NCBI GenBank assembly: GCA_028291345.1
Contig: JAQGIF010000263.1
Span: forward strand, 1 to 58,352
Direction of reading: 5' to 3'
Length of the DNA stretch: 58,352 nt
From: Rhodospirillales bacterium
Lineage (GTDB): Bacteria > Pseudomonadota > Alphaproteobacteria > BOG-932 > Roseiterribacteraceae
Shown: positions 7,563 through 16,390 of the stretch, in pieces
Layout of the letters: each line of letters opens with the position of its first letter
Numbering within the stretch: the stretch's first letter is position 1
The notes under the pieces: model-generated
What the model was told of the DNA's origin: nothing
Seen by the model: the letters and a program-made list of their open reading frames with translations, nothing else
Databases searched by the model: none
Translations under genes and position numbers: made by a program

Positions 7563-9164
7563 ATGTCACCGGCACGAAGCACTAGCTTGGCGACCAACTT
7601 GGCCCGTACGCGACTGACCGCACAGTACAAAATGCGCATCATGATCGTGGACGATCAGCCGAGCAATCTGCGGATCATGAAGCAGCTGGCGCTCGGGCTC
7701 ACCGATGGCGGTGACGTCGATACGTTCCCGGATCCGGCGCTCGCCTTGGCGGCGGCGCGGGAGAATCCGCCCGATCTGGTCGTTTCCGATTACAGCATGC
7801 CCGGCATGGACGGCGCGGCCTTCGTCGCGGCGCTGAGGGAATTGCCCGAATGCGGCGAGATTCCGATCGTCATCGTGACGATCTATGAAGACAAGGATTT
7901 CCGCTATAAGGCGCTGCAGGCCGGCGCTACGGATTTTCTGCTCAGCCCGATCGACCATCAGGAATTCCGTATCCGGCTGCGCAATCTGCTTCAGCTGCGC
8001 GAACATCAGCGCACGGTCCGCAATCACGCGCTCTCGCTCGAACGCAAGATTGTCGAAGACAATTATAATTTCACGGTCAATATCCAGGAGCTTGAGGGGC
8101 GCCTTACTCAGCTTATCGACGCCGTTCCGGCTCTGATCAGCGTCAGCAACAGCCGGCGGCAGTATCTCTATGTGAATCAGGCATGGAGCGACACCTACGG
8201 ACTGGCGCGCGGCCACGCGATCGGGCGGACGCCCGAGGAGCTGTTCGCCGCGGAGCATAGCTATGCCCTAAGCCAGGCGGACCAGTCGGTTCTGAGCAGC
8301 GGCGTTACGATCAATCAGGTCGAAGAGGAGATTCGCGGCGCGGCGGGCGATCGCAAGGTCCTGTTCACGACCAAGCTTCCACTGCGCGACGCCGCCGACA
8401 AGATTTCCGGCATTATCACCGTCTCACTGGATATGACATCGCGCAAGCTGGCCGAGGAGCAACTGCTGTCGGCGATGTGGCGCGCGGAGGCGTCGGAGCG
8501 TGCGAAGCGCGCCTTCCTGGCGCAGATGAGCCACGAATTGCGGACGCCGCTCAACGCCATATTGGGTTTTTCGCAGGTCATTTCCGAGGAAGTCTTCGGA
8601 CCGGTGACGCCGCCGCGCTATCAATCCTATGCCCACGATATCAAGAGCAGCGCCGCTCATCTGCTGGAGATGGTTACCCATATACTGACGCAGGCGGACG
8701 AGGAGCATGTCCCGCTCGAGCCGCGCGGCGAGCCTGTACAGTTGCACAGCGTGGCGCTTGAGGCGGCGCAGGTTGTGCGCGATCGGCGGGGTTCGGCGCC
8801 GCGTATATTGTGTCGCATCGAACCAAACGTCCCGCCGATCCGCGGCGACCGGCGGATGATCGAGCGCATCTTCATCGACCTGTTGGACCATCTGGCGATG
8901 CTGGCCGGCCTAGACTGCGAATTCGTGATCTCGGTGAGGCTCGCAGCCGATCGCGGCGCGGAATTGGAGATTTTCGCCAATCAGCAGCTGGCCGACCGAT
9001 TCCAACCGTCCTCGGCTACGTCGGTCGATCTTCCCGAGGTGCCGCTCGTGCGTGCCCTGGTCGATCTGCACGGCGGGACGCTGACGATGACCAGCCGGGG
9101 CAACGGCGCGCTTTACGCGCGCGTCGTGCTGCCGGCTTGGCGTACATTGGCCGCCGGGACGTAA
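7563..9164 (+). CDS. REC-PAS-HisKA protein with RpfG-like receiver and degenerate ATPase domain
   Basis: 533 residues. The receiver (about 24-145) has phosphoacceptor D76 in VVSDYSMPGMDG and the GATDFLLSPIDHQEF segment, which resembles the RpfG receiver (GATDFLTKPIDH). A coiled linker (146-180) and PAS domain (about 183-292) follow, then HisKA with H324 in [20 protein letters not shown]. The C-terminal HATPase region (about 390-525) lacks a recognisable N-box (IDLLDHLAMLAG instead of NLLxNA) and a G1 DxGxG motif, so ATP binding is doubtful. It may act as a phosphate acceptor, scaffold or phosphatase, much as DivL departs from normal kinases. A ribosome site AAGGA precedes the ATG. The adjacent rpf genes suggest it takes the place of RpfG, though no HD-GYP domain is present. 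Confidence 0.8.
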   Translation: MSPARSTSLATNLARTRLTAQYKMRIMIVDDQPSNLRIMKQLALGLTDGGDVDTFPDPALALAAARENPPDLVVSDYSMPGMDGAAFVAALRELPECGEIPIVIVTIYEDKDFRYKALQAGATDFLLSPIDHQEFRIRLRNLLQLREHQRTVRNHALSLERKIVEDNYNFTVNIQELEGRLTQLIDAVPALISVSNSRRQYLYVNQAWSDTYGLARGHAIGRTPEELFAAEHSYALSQADQSVLSSGVTINQVEEEIRGAAGDRKVLFTTKLPLRDAADKISGIITVSLDMTSRKLAEEQLLSAMWRAEASERAKRAFLAQMSHELRTPLNAILGFSQVISEEVFGPVTPPRYQSYAHDIKSSAAHLLEMVTHILTQADEEHVPLEPRGEPVQLHSVALEAAQVVRDRRGSAPRILCRIEPNVPPIRGDRRMIERIFIDLLDHLAMLAGLDCEFVISVRLAADRGAELEIFANQQLADRFQPSSATSVDLPEVPLVRALVDLHGGTLTMTSRGNGALYARVVLPAWRTLAAGT

Positions 9165-9188
9165 ATCTGACCGGGTTAGGGCTGCGTG

Positions 9189-10391
9189 CTAAAGCAGCGT
9201 GTCCTGGCTTTCCAGCCCCATCATTACGCCGCCCCAATTGCGTCCGGCGGTTCGGAACGAATTGGCGACGTGGTTGCCCATTGCCAATATGTCGGTGTAA
9301 TAGCGCCCGAACGGCTGCGCCTCGAAAATGCCGGAACCGCCGGCCGCTTCGAAGAGCGGCAGTGCCAGGGTCGCACAGCGCTTGGCGACCGAGACGCACT
9401 GGAACTTGAACAGCATTCTGTCGTCCAGCGACGGCTTCTCGCCCATTTCAGCGAATATCGCCATGCGCTGAAAATTGCGGCGCAAGGTCGCCCGCATCTC
9501 GTCGATCCCGGCCCGCGCTTCAGCCAGCGCCAGGGTGGCTTCGGGATCGAACACGGTCTTGGCACCGGTGACCGATACCCGGCGTGAGCCATATTCGATG
9601 AAGGCATTGACCATGCCCTGCAGCCCGCCGATTGCCGCGGTCGAAACGGCGCGCAGGAAAATCTGCCAATAAGGGAAGCGATAGAGCGGACTGGTCGCCG
9701 GCGCGCTTCCAGGGTTCGTGCCCTCGGTCGCGTCCTTCATGAGGTGGGTCCGGTGTTCGGGCACGAAGGCGCCATCGACGACGATGTCCTGGCTACCGGT
9801 GCCTTTCAACCCCATGACCTTCCAGGTGTCGATGATCTCGTAATCCTTGCGTGGCAGCAGGAAGGTCCGGAAATCGGCATCCAGGAAGGAGTTGTGGCTT
9901 TCGCCGCGATCGACCACACCGCCCAGGAATATCCAGTCGCAGTGCTCTGTGCCGCTCGAGAACTTCCAGCGTCCGGTCAGCTTGTAGCCGCCTTCAGCCG
10001 GAACGGCCTTGCCCGGCGAATAGGGCGAGGCGATTAGCGAGTCGCGGTTCGTACCCCACACATCGTCGGCGGCACGGTCGTCGAACAGGGCCAAGTGGAA
10101 ACTATGCACGCCCAATATGCCGAAGACCCAGCCGACCGATGCATCGCCCTCGGCCAGCGCGATCTGAACGTCGAAGAAAGTCCGTGGCGCCAGTTCGTAG
10201 CCGCCATAGCGCTTGGGCTGGAGAATCTTGAAGAAACCGGCTGCCTTCAGCTCCGCCATTGTCTCGTCCAGGATCCGGCGGGCCGCCTGTTGGCGCGGGG
10301 CGCGTTCGATCAGAGTCGGGATCATGGCGCGGGCGCGGGTCACGAGTTCCTTGGGGGTCGGCATACCGGCTAGATTAAGGTCGTTGATCAT
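9189..10391 (-). CDS. HsaA-like flavin-dependent monooxygenase (acyl-CoA dehydrogenase fold)
   Basis: 400 residues. Similar from end to end to HsaA, the mycobacterial steroid A-ring hydroxylase oxygenase: GFFKILQPKRYGGYE, GDASVGWVFGILGVHSFHLALFDDRA, SSGTEHCDWIFLGG and the ending AMGNHVANSF all have direct HsaA counterparts. The family uses reduced FMN or FAD from a separate reductase to hydroxylate phenolic rings; HpaB/HpaC and DszC are relatives. No HsaB-like reductase is adjacent, although an FMN reductase lies at 17979. It is the last gene of a leftward cluster with RidA, SMP-30, an aminotransferase and acyl-CoA dehydrogenases. The true substrate is unknown. Confidence 0.75.
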   Translation of the reverse strand: MINDLNLAGMPTPKELVTRARAMIPTLIERAPRQQAARRILDETMAELKAAGFFKILQPKRYGGYELAPRTFFDVQIALAEGDASVGWVFGILGVHSFHLALFDDRAADDVWGTNRDSLIASPYSPGKAVPAEGGYKLTGRWKFSSGTEHCDWIFLGGVVDRGESHNSFLDADFRTFLLPRKDYEIIDTWKVMGLKGTGSQDIVVDGAFVPEHRTHLMKDATEGTNPGSAPATSPLYRFPYWQIFLRAVSTAAIGGLQGMVNAFIEYGSRRVSVTGAKTVFDPEATLALAEARAGIDEMRATLRRNFQRMAIFAEMGEKPSLDDRMLFKFQCVSVAKRCATLALPLFEAAGGSGIFEAQPFGRYYTDILAMGNHVANSFRTAGRNWGGVMMGLESQDTLL

Positions 10392-10415
10392 CTGTCCCCC
10401 TGGAACCTCCGGCTG

Positions 10416-10805
10416 CTATTGCGCTTGTCCGGTCCAGGCGACAGCCTCGACTTCCATCAGCAGGTCGGGCAGCAATAAAGCGCCAATCACGACACTTGTC
10501 GAGGCTGGCGGCCGGTCTGCGAACAGCACATTTTTGATTTCCGCATAGGCGGAATAGGCGGCCTTGTCGGTCAGGTAGCATCGCAGGCTGACGACATCCT
10601 CCAAGGTCGCGCCGGCCTCCGCTAGGGCAGACGCGATATTGGCGAAGCATTGTCGTGCCTGGGTCACGGCGTCGCCGATGCCGACAACCTCTCCCTGGTG
10701 GAGCGCGACCTGTCCGGACACCATGATCCAGTCGCCGCAGCGCACCGCCTGACTCATGCCGGCGAAGCGCATGCCCGGCGGATCGAAACGCTCTGCATCG
10801 TTCAT
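10416..10805 (-). CDS. RidA-family enamine/imine deaminase
   Basis: 129 residues from MNDAERF. The fold signatures are IMVSGQVALHQGEVV, the tandem QARQCFANIASALAEAGATLEDVVSLRCYLTD, and a C-terminal DLLMEVEAVAW with the family's acidic residue. RidA proteins hydrolyse reactive enamines and imines released by PLP enzymes. The conserved arginine of true RidA (…VARx…) is not obvious here, so it may belong to an Rid subfamily without deaminase activity. The upstream SMP-30 gene ends 10 bases before its ATG, and an aminotransferase is two genes upstream, a context that fits imine clean-up. Confidence 0.75.
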   Translation of the reverse strand: MNDAERFDPPGMRFAGMSQAVRCGDWIMVSGQVALHQGEVVGIGDAVTQARQCFANIASALAEAGATLEDVVSLRCYLTDKAAYSAYAEIKNVLFADRPPASTSVVIGALLLPDLLMEVEAVAWTGQAQ

Positions 10806-10815
10806 GGCGTCGTAC

Positions 10816-11664
10816 TCACGGCCAGCCCGCCGCAGCGGCCAGCGCGCGGGCGACATCGATCCGCCCGCTGCGGATTTGGACTGTCAGATGCGGTTCGTGG
10901 TGGGTTGCGCAGCAGATGAAGAGGTCGCGCCCATCGGCCCCGCCCAGCATGCAGGCATAGGGCGCCGCGCCTTGGATCGGCACGCTGTTCGCAATCTCTC
11001 CGCCTCGGCGGACGCGCAGCGCTGCTCCGGCAAAAGGCGCCGCGACCCAGACGCAGCCATCGGCGTCGAGACAGATGCCGTCCGGCACGCGGTCGTCCAG
11101 GTCGGCGAACAAGCGCCGGTTGGACAGGGCCCCATCCGTGCCGATATCGAATTCCGTCAGGCATTTCCCCATCGATTCCGCTACGATCAAGGTCCGTCCG
11201 TCCGGCGTGATGACCATTCCGTTGGGACAGGCGATATCGCCTGCCGCGATCGAAACCGCGCCGCCGGGTTCGATCAGCGCGATCACCGTCGGCGCGAACG
11301 GCTCCCCTGCGTCAAAATCGAAACCGATATTGCCGGCATAGGCGCGGCCGGACCGGTCGACCACCATGTCATTGCTGTTGCCGGGATGCAGCGCGCCCAG
11401 TTCGGCGTAGGGCGTCAGCGTGCCGTTATGCCGTCGATAAAGCCGGCGCTCCAGCATCGACACGATCAGCAGATCGCCATCGGGCAGCCAACCCATGCCC
11501 GAAGGCCGCCCCGGCACGGTGAAGGATTCGACCGTGGTGCCGTCGGGACTCAGGATATGAACTTTGCCGTCATGCTGGTCGGAAAACCAAAGCTGCCCGT
11601 CATGCCAGCGCGGCCCTTCAGGAAAGGCAAAGCCCGTCGCCACCGTTTTTGCGGTCAGTTCCAT
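10816..11664 (-). CDS. SMP-30/gluconolactonase-family lactonase
   Basis: 282 residues forming a six-bladed beta-propeller of the SMP-30 family. Visible blade and metal-site motifs are FAFPEGPRWHDGQLWFSD (metal-binding Glu), GRPSGMGWLPDGDLLI, NSNDMVVDRSGRAYAGNIGFD (Asn and Asp), CPNGMVITPDGRTLIVAES and VPDGICLDADGCVWVA (Asp of the site). The family hydrolyses lactones with a divalent cation. There is one base between the aminotransferase stop and its surroundings, so translation is coupled. A lactone intermediate in the local catabolic pathway is implied but unidentified. Confidence 0.85.
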   Translation of the reverse strand: MELTAKTVATGFAFPEGPRWHDGQLWFSDQHDGKVHILSPDGTTVESFTVPGRPSGMGWLPDGDLLIVSMLERRLYRRHNGTLTPYAELGALHPGNSNDMVVDRSGRAYAGNIGFDFDAGEPFAPTVIALIEPGGAVSIAAGDIACPNGMVITPDGRTLIVAESMGKCLTEFDIGTDGALSNRRLFADLDDRVPDGICLDADGCVWVAAPFAGAALRVRRGGEIANSVPIQGAAPYACMLGGADGRDLFICCATHHEPHLTVQIRSGRIDVARALAAAAGWP

Positions 11665-11665
11665 A

Positions 11666-12886
11666 TCAGTTGCGGGCGCAGGCGCGAAGGATGCCGCCCA
11701 GCTTGGCGATGCCGTCGGTGATCACCTGTTCGGAGACATGGCTATAGGCCAGCCGTAGGAATTGGCGTCCATTGGGCTCGCCCGCAAAGCGCTCGCCGGG
11801 GCGGAAGAATATGCCCTCGCGCTCCGCCAGCCGGGCGGCGCGGGCCCAGTCCACACGGTTGTCGATCTCGACCCATAGATAGAACGATCCGCGTGGCTCG
11901 CGGAACTTGACGTAAGGGGCGCAATGCTCCCGCATCGCTTTGACGGCGGTCATCGCCTTGGATTTATAGATCGCGCACGCCTTCACCAGATGCGGCTCGA
12001 GCAGGCCTTCGGCCAGATATTCGTCCATTACCCGCGCCAGCCACTGGCCGACGCCCAGGTCCTGCCGTACCGCCGCCAGCCCGCCAATGGCGCGCGGGTC
12101 TCCCGCCATCCAACCCAGGCGCAGGCCGGGCGCCACGATCTTGCTGAAGCTGCCGCATTGGATCACCAGGCCGCTATCGTCCATGCTCAACAAGGTCGGC
12201 AAGTCCTCTCCAGCGAAACGCAGATCGCCATAGACCTCATCTTCGACGATTACGAAGCTGTGCTCTTTCGCCAGATCCAGCAGGTGATGCCGGCGTGACA
12301 CCGACATCTCGGTGTTGGTCGGCGTCTGGAAAGTGGGGATTGCATAGACCATCTTGACCCGCTTGCCCTCCGCCGCGATTGCGTCGAGCATCATTGGGAT
12401 CGTCTCTACCTCCATGCCATTATGGTCGACCGGCACGCTGCGCACATCGGCGCCGGCCATGTTCATGAAGCGCAGCGCATAGGGGAAGGACGAGGCTTCG
12501 ACCAGCACGACATCGCCCGGATCGACATAGCCGTTGACCGCCAACGATATGCCCTGCACCGAACCTGAGGTCAGGATGATCCCCATCGGCCCCAGGTCCC
12601 GCGCTTGCCTCACCTTGATACGGTCGGCCAGCCGGATGCGGAGCTTGCGATAGCCGAACACCAACTCCTCATAGCCGGTGGCGGGGTCGAAATAATCCAG
12701 CACGTCCGGCCCGTCGCGCTCCAGCACCAGCTTGGTCAGGCGAATCAGGTCTTCCTTGGGAAAGCTTTCGGGGGCGGCGAGGCCTTGGTCGAAATTGAAG
12801 ACCGCCGGGATTTCCGGGTTGGGGAAGAATAAAGGCGGCCCGTCGCCGGCTACGGCTGAAAACAGCGATTCGATCTCGACGCTCAT
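11666..12886 (-). CDS. PLP-dependent class I/II aminotransferase (2-aminoadipate/MocR-type)
   Basis: 406 residues of fold-type I PLP enzymes. The Schiff-base lysine is in CGSFSKIVAPGLRLGWMAG. Other landmarks are GSVQGISLAVNGYVDPGD, YAIPTFQTPTNTEMS (Asn and Pro contacting PLP), IVEDEVYGDLRF and the C-terminal FLRLAYSH arginine that binds the carboxylate. It resembles the catalytic half of MocR regulators and LysN-type 2-aminoadipate aminotransferases, but there is no GntR DNA-binding domain, so it is an enzyme. The amino-group donor and acceptor are unknown. It sits inside a leftward catabolic operon, upstream of SMP-30 and RidA. Confidence 0.85.
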   Translation of the reverse strand: MSVEIESLFSAVAGDGPPLFFPNPEIPAVFNFDQGLAAPESFPKEDLIRLTKLVLERDGPDVLDYFDPATGYEELVFGYRKLRIRLADRIKVRQARDLGPMGIILTSGSVQGISLAVNGYVDPGDVVLVEASSFPYALRFMNMAGADVRSVPVDHNGMEVETIPMMLDAIAAEGKRVKMVYAIPTFQTPTNTEMSVSRRHHLLDLAKEHSFVIVEDEVYGDLRFAGEDLPTLLSMDDSGLVIQCGSFSKIVAPGLRLGWMAGDPRAIGGLAAVRQDLGVGQWLARVMDEYLAEGLLEPHLVKACAIYKSKAMTAVKAMREHCAPYVKFREPRGSFYLWVEIDNRVDWARAARLAEREGIFFRPGERFAGEPNGRQFLRLAYSHVSEQVITDGIAKLGGILRACARN

Positions 12887-12941
12887 ATTCCCCTCACACT
12901 CTAACCTTGGGCCGGATTAGGTCAGCACGGCTGGGTTCCGG

Positions 12942-13985
12942 TCAAGCAGACTTTGCGTCCGAGCGATCGGTCAGGTTCGGCCAGAACGCGTCGGCCCCCG
13001 CCGCGATGACCCATCTGCCCAATCTCTGCGACCAGAGTCTGTCATTGCCGAACTCCGATCGCCATGACCATAGGCGGCGGGTCAGCGGATGCAGGCCATA
13101 TTCGCGGGTAAAGCCGATCGCACCGTGCAGCTGATGCGCTGTCGATGTCCCGATCCCGATCGCCATATTGGCGCGCAGCTTGGCCGCCGCAACCTCGAAC
13201 CCTGCGTTACCGTCATATTTGTCAGCCGCCGCGAAGGCCGCCTGCCCCGCGCAATTCACCGCCGCTGCCTCTTCGGCGAATACGGCGAGGTTCTGTTGCA
13301 ACGCCTGGAATTTACCGATCGGCTTGCCGAACTGCACCCGTTCATTGGCATAGGCGATCGATTGCGCCAGCGCCGCGTCCATTGCGCCGGCGATCTGTGC
13401 GGTGCGGATGAGAGCGCCAAGCGCCAACAGGTCGGTGGTGCAGGGGGCGTACGCGACGGCGGCTTTGTCGAAATGAAGGGTGTCACGTGGTTCGTCCGCC
13501 GGATTTTCCTGCCGTGCGACACTGACGGCATCGTCGACTGACAACAGAATCAAATGCCCATCCAGCACCGCAACAATCCCGGCTGCCTCATGTCCCCAGG
13601 GCACGCCCGAGACCTGCCCGGTGAAATGGCCGTTCTTCAGCTTGCCTTCGGTCCGGGCCGCGATCGTCGCTAATCCGGCCGGTCGTTCCAACCCGCTTCG
13701 ATTCAACAGCCAAGTCGCGACCACGGATTCACCCACCGGCAGCGGCAGCGCGTGATAGCCCGCGAGGCGCAGAACGGCGAACGCGTCCTTCCAACTCCCA
13801 CCGAAGCCGCCATCGCCTTCCGGAACGAGTAGGAGGGGGAATCCCGCCTCATCGACCGATGGCCATAGGTCGGTGAACTCCGCATCGCGCCCGACGGCAA
13901 GATCGGCGAACAGCCGGCCGGCAGCGTCGGTCAGCAGTGACTGGTTATCATTCATCGTGTTGTCGCTCATCGTCGGGACGCTCAT
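12942..13985 (-). CDS. Acyl-CoA dehydrogenase, small subunit type
   Basis: 347 residues, shorter than the usual 380-400. The N-terminal helical domain is abbreviated and the middle beta-domain is reduced. The C-terminal four-helix part is recognisable (IAGAMDAALAQSIAYANERVQFGKPIGKFQALQ, then LHGAIGFTREYGLHPLTRRLWSW). It overlaps the preceding acyl-CoA dehydrogenase gene by 4 bases (ATGA). Such paired short and long subunits are known for heterotetrameric acyl-CoA dehydrogenases acting on steroid side chains and ring CoA esters, where one partner supplies most catalytic residues. A heteromer with the 13982-15160 product is inferred from gene order. Confidence 0.85.
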   Translation of the reverse strand: MSVPTMSDNTMNDNQSLLTDAAGRLFADLAVGRDAEFTDLWPSVDEAGFPLLLVPEGDGGFGGSWKDAFAVLRLAGYHALPLPVGESVVATWLLNRSGLERPAGLATIAARTEGKLKNGHFTGQVSGVPWGHEAAGIVAVLDGHLILLSVDDAVSVARQENPADEPRDTLHFDKAAVAYAPCTTDLLALGALIRTAQIAGAMDAALAQSIAYANERVQFGKPIGKFQALQQNLAVFAEEAAAVNCAGQAAFAAADKYDGNAGFEVAAAKLRANMAIGIGTSTAHQLHGAIGFTREYGLHPLTRRLWSWRSEFGNDRLWSQRLGRWVIAAGADAFWPNLTDRSDAKSA

Positions 13986-15160
13986 CGCAGGCCCAAATTC
14001 CGCGCGATGATCCCGCGCAATATTTCGCGCGTGCCGCCGCGCAGTGAGAAGGAGGGGGAAATTTGCAGCAGCAAAGCAAGCAGTCGGGCAAAATCCTCGT
14101 TTGCAGACAGGTCCATATCCGCGTCAGCTGCGGCCTGGACCAGCCGGGGCAGTTCCTGCTCGAAGCTGTTGCCGAGATCCTTGACGATCGCCGCTTCCAG
14201 CATCGGGTCGTTGCCGGCGGCAAGCTGCGCCGCGGCCGACATCGACATCTGACGCAAGGTCCACAGCTCGGCACTGAGCCGGCCTATCAGGCCGGTCATG
14301 GCGGCGTCCGGATTCGCGCCAGCCCGCTGGATCAGCGTCAGGAACAGGCCGAAGCACGACATATAGCGCTCGGGGCCGGACCGTTCGAGCGACAGTTCCG
14401 CGGTCACCTGCTTCCAGCCGTCGCCTTCGGCGCCGACCCGCATCGTGTCGGGGATCAGGACGTCATCGAAGAACACTTCGTTGAAATCGTGCCCGCCTGC
14501 CAGGTCGATGATCGGCCGCACGGTTACTCCCGGCGCGGTCAGGTCGACCAGGAACTGGGTCAGGCCTTCGTGCCGCCCGCCGGCTTCGCCGGTACGCAGC
14601 AGGGCGATCATCAGCCCGGCATTATGGGCGTTGGTGGTCCAGACTTTCTGGCCGTTAACCCGCCAGCTGTCGCCGTCGCGGACGGCGCGCATCCGCACCG
14701 AGGCGAGGTCCGATCCCGTTCCCGGCTCACTCATGCCAATGCAGCCGAACAATTCGCCGGCGGCGATGCGTGGCAGGAACTGCATGCGCTGTTCTTCAGT
14801 GCCGAACCGCAGAATCAGGGGGCCGCTTTGGCGGTCGGCAATCCAGTGCATGCCGACCGGGGCACCGGCGGCGAGCAATTCCTCGAGCACGATATAGCGC
14901 TCCAGCGGATGGCGGTCACGGCCGCCATAGCGCTTTGGCCAGGTCATCCCGATATAGCCGGCACGGCCCAGCGCCCGGCTGAACTCGCGATTGCCGACGG
15001 CCCAGCTATTCACCCGCTGCGGCGCATCCATGTGCGGCATATTCTCAGCGATGAAGGCCCGAATCTCCTCCCGCAATGCCACCGAACCGGGCGGCGGCGC
15101 GAAGGGGAGCACGCGGAATGTTTGCATGGCCTGTGTCGAGCCCGCCGTGCTTGCTGGCAA
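13982..15160 (-). CDS. Acyl-CoA dehydrogenase, large subunit type
   Basis: 392 residues of a standard FAD-dependent acyl-CoA dehydrogenase. FAD/substrate motifs include FGCIGMSEPGTGSDLASVRMRA, WRVNGQKVWTTNAH, and the C-terminal RGGTREILRGIIARNLGL. It introduces the first alpha-beta double bond in acyl-CoA degradation and hands electrons to ETF. The start is drawn at a TTG (15158-15160) because GGGAGGACGA stands just upstream; an internal ATG at 15127 is the alternative. Its last four bases are shared with the start of the small subunit gene. Confidence 0.88.
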   Translation of the reverse strand: MPASTAGSTQAMQTFRVLPFAPPPGSVALREEIRAFIAENMPHMDAPQRVNSWAVGNREFSRALGRAGYIGMTWPKRYGGRDRHPLERYIVLEELLAAGAPVGMHWIADRQSGPLILRFGTEEQRMQFLPRIAAGELFGCIGMSEPGTGSDLASVRMRAVRDGDSWRVNGQKVWTTNAHNAGLMIALLRTGEAGGRHEGLTQFLVDLTAPGVTVRPIIDLAGGHDFNEVFFDDVLIPDTMRVGAEGDGWKQVTAELSLERSGPERYMSCFGLFLTLIQRAGANPDAAMTGLIGRLSAELWTLRQMSMSAAAQLAAGNDPMLEAAIVKDLGNSFEQELPRLVQAAADADMDLSANEDFARLLALLLQISPSFSLRGGTREILRGIIARNLGLR

Positions 15161-15225
15161 ATCGTCCTCCCGAATATCAAAGGCTATGGCCGACGCTTAT
15201 AGCGCCGATATTCGGCGAAGCGCAG

Positions 15226-16344
15226 TCAAATGATGGCGTCTGTCTCCGCCAGCCGGACAACCTCCTCCGCGATGGCCAGCGATGCCGTCAGACCGGGCGA
15301 TTCGATGCCGAACAGATTGACGATCCCGCGAACGCCATGGGTCGCCGGGCCCTCGATGCGGAAGTCCGCCGTGGGTTCGCCGGGTCCGACAATCTTGGGC
15401 CTGACGCCAGCATAGCCCGGGCTGAGCCGCCCTTCGTCCAGCCCCGGCCAGTAGGCACGGATGGCGGTCGCGAATTTTTCCACTCGCCCCGGAACGACAT
15501 CGTAATCGGGCGCATCGACCCATTCGACATCGGGACCGAAGCGCGCCTGGCCTGCGAGGTCCAGAGTCAGATGGATGCCCAGCCCGCCGGGTTCGGGCAT
15601 CGGATAGATCAGGCGGCTGGCGGGCGACCGGCCGCTCAAGGTGAAATAGCTGCCTTTAGAATAATAGAGCCGCGGAATGAACTGCTTCGGGAATCCCGCG
15701 ATCATCTGCGCAATCGCCACGCTATTCAGCCCGGCGCAATTGACCACCAACCGGGCGGTCAGCGTGGGGGCGGAGTCGGCCCCGAAAGTCAACGCGACGC
15801 CATCCCGGCCGGCGTTCAGGCAGGAGAGTTCCGTTCCATAGGCGATAGTCGCGCCGTGCGCCTCCGCCTCGCCCAGAAGAGCCAGCATGAACGCATGCGA
15901 ATCGATAAGGCCCGTCGATGGCGAGAGCAGCGCTCCGGCCGAAAACAGTTCGGGTTCGAGCCGCTTGACCTCGACCGCGCTCAGCCAGGCAAGGTCGTCC
16001 ACCCCATTGGCGATCGCGTTCAGGCGGAGCGCTTCGGCCTTGCCGGCATGTGAATCGTCGGTAGCAACAATCAGTTTGCCGCAGCGCCGATTATCGATGC
16101 CGCGCTGGCGGCAATATTCATAAAGGAGGTCCCGTCCCGCGACGCACAGCCGTGCTTTCAGCGAGCCCGGCTGGGAATAGATGCCGGCATGGATGACCTC
16201 ACTGTTGCGCGCGCTGATGCCCAAGCCGAACTTGCGTTCGCGCTCGACGATCAATACCTCGCGCCCCGTCAGCGCCAGCGTGCGGGCGACCGCCAGGCCA
16301 ATAACACCGGCGCCGATCACAACGCAGTGGATTTCATCCGTCAT
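15226..16344 (-). CDS. FAD-dependent oxidoreductase, L-2-hydroxyglutarate oxidase-like (DAO family)
   Basis: 372 residues. The N-terminal dinucleotide-binding motif VVIGAGVIGLAVARTLALTG is followed by VLIVERE. GISARNSEVIHAGIYSQPGSLKARLC is a hallmark of the LhgO / YgaF and L2HGDH group within the D-amino-acid-oxidase superfamily, and GYAGVRPKIVGPGEPTADF with GIESPGLTASLAIAEEV closes the FAD site. LhgO oxidises L-2-hydroxyglutarate to 2-oxoglutarate, but related enzymes act on other 2-hydroxy acids, so the substrate is not certain. It lies 65 bases upstream of the acyl-CoA dehydrogenase pair and diverges from another acyl-CoA dehydrogenase gene 46 bases away. Confidence 0.8.
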   Translation of the reverse strand: MTDEIHCVVIGAGVIGLAVARTLALTGREVLIVERERKFGLGISARNSEVIHAGIYSQPGSLKARLCVAGRDLLYEYCRQRGIDNRRCGKLIVATDDSHAGKAEALRLNAIANGVDDLAWLSAVEVKRLEPELFSAGALLSPSTGLIDSHAFMLALLGEAEAHGATIAYGTELSCLNAGRDGVALTFGADSAPTLTARLVVNCAGLNSVAIAQMIAGFPKQFIPRLYYSKGSYFTLSGRSPASRLIYPMPEPGGLGIHLTLDLAGQARFGPDVEWVDAPDYDVVPGRVEKFATAIRAYWPGLDEGRLSPGYAGVRPKIVGPGEPTADFRIEGPATHGVRGIVNLFGIESPGLTASLAIAEEVVRLAETDAII

Positions 16345-16390
16345 GAGGTCGGTCTATAGATCAATTGTCCAATAGGGGGATAGGGCAAGC

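Noticed and set aside
14063-15202. A 379-codon plus-strand frame opposite the large acyl-CoA dehydrogenase
   Set aside because: Antisense shadow; the dehydrogenase motifs on the minus strand are complete.
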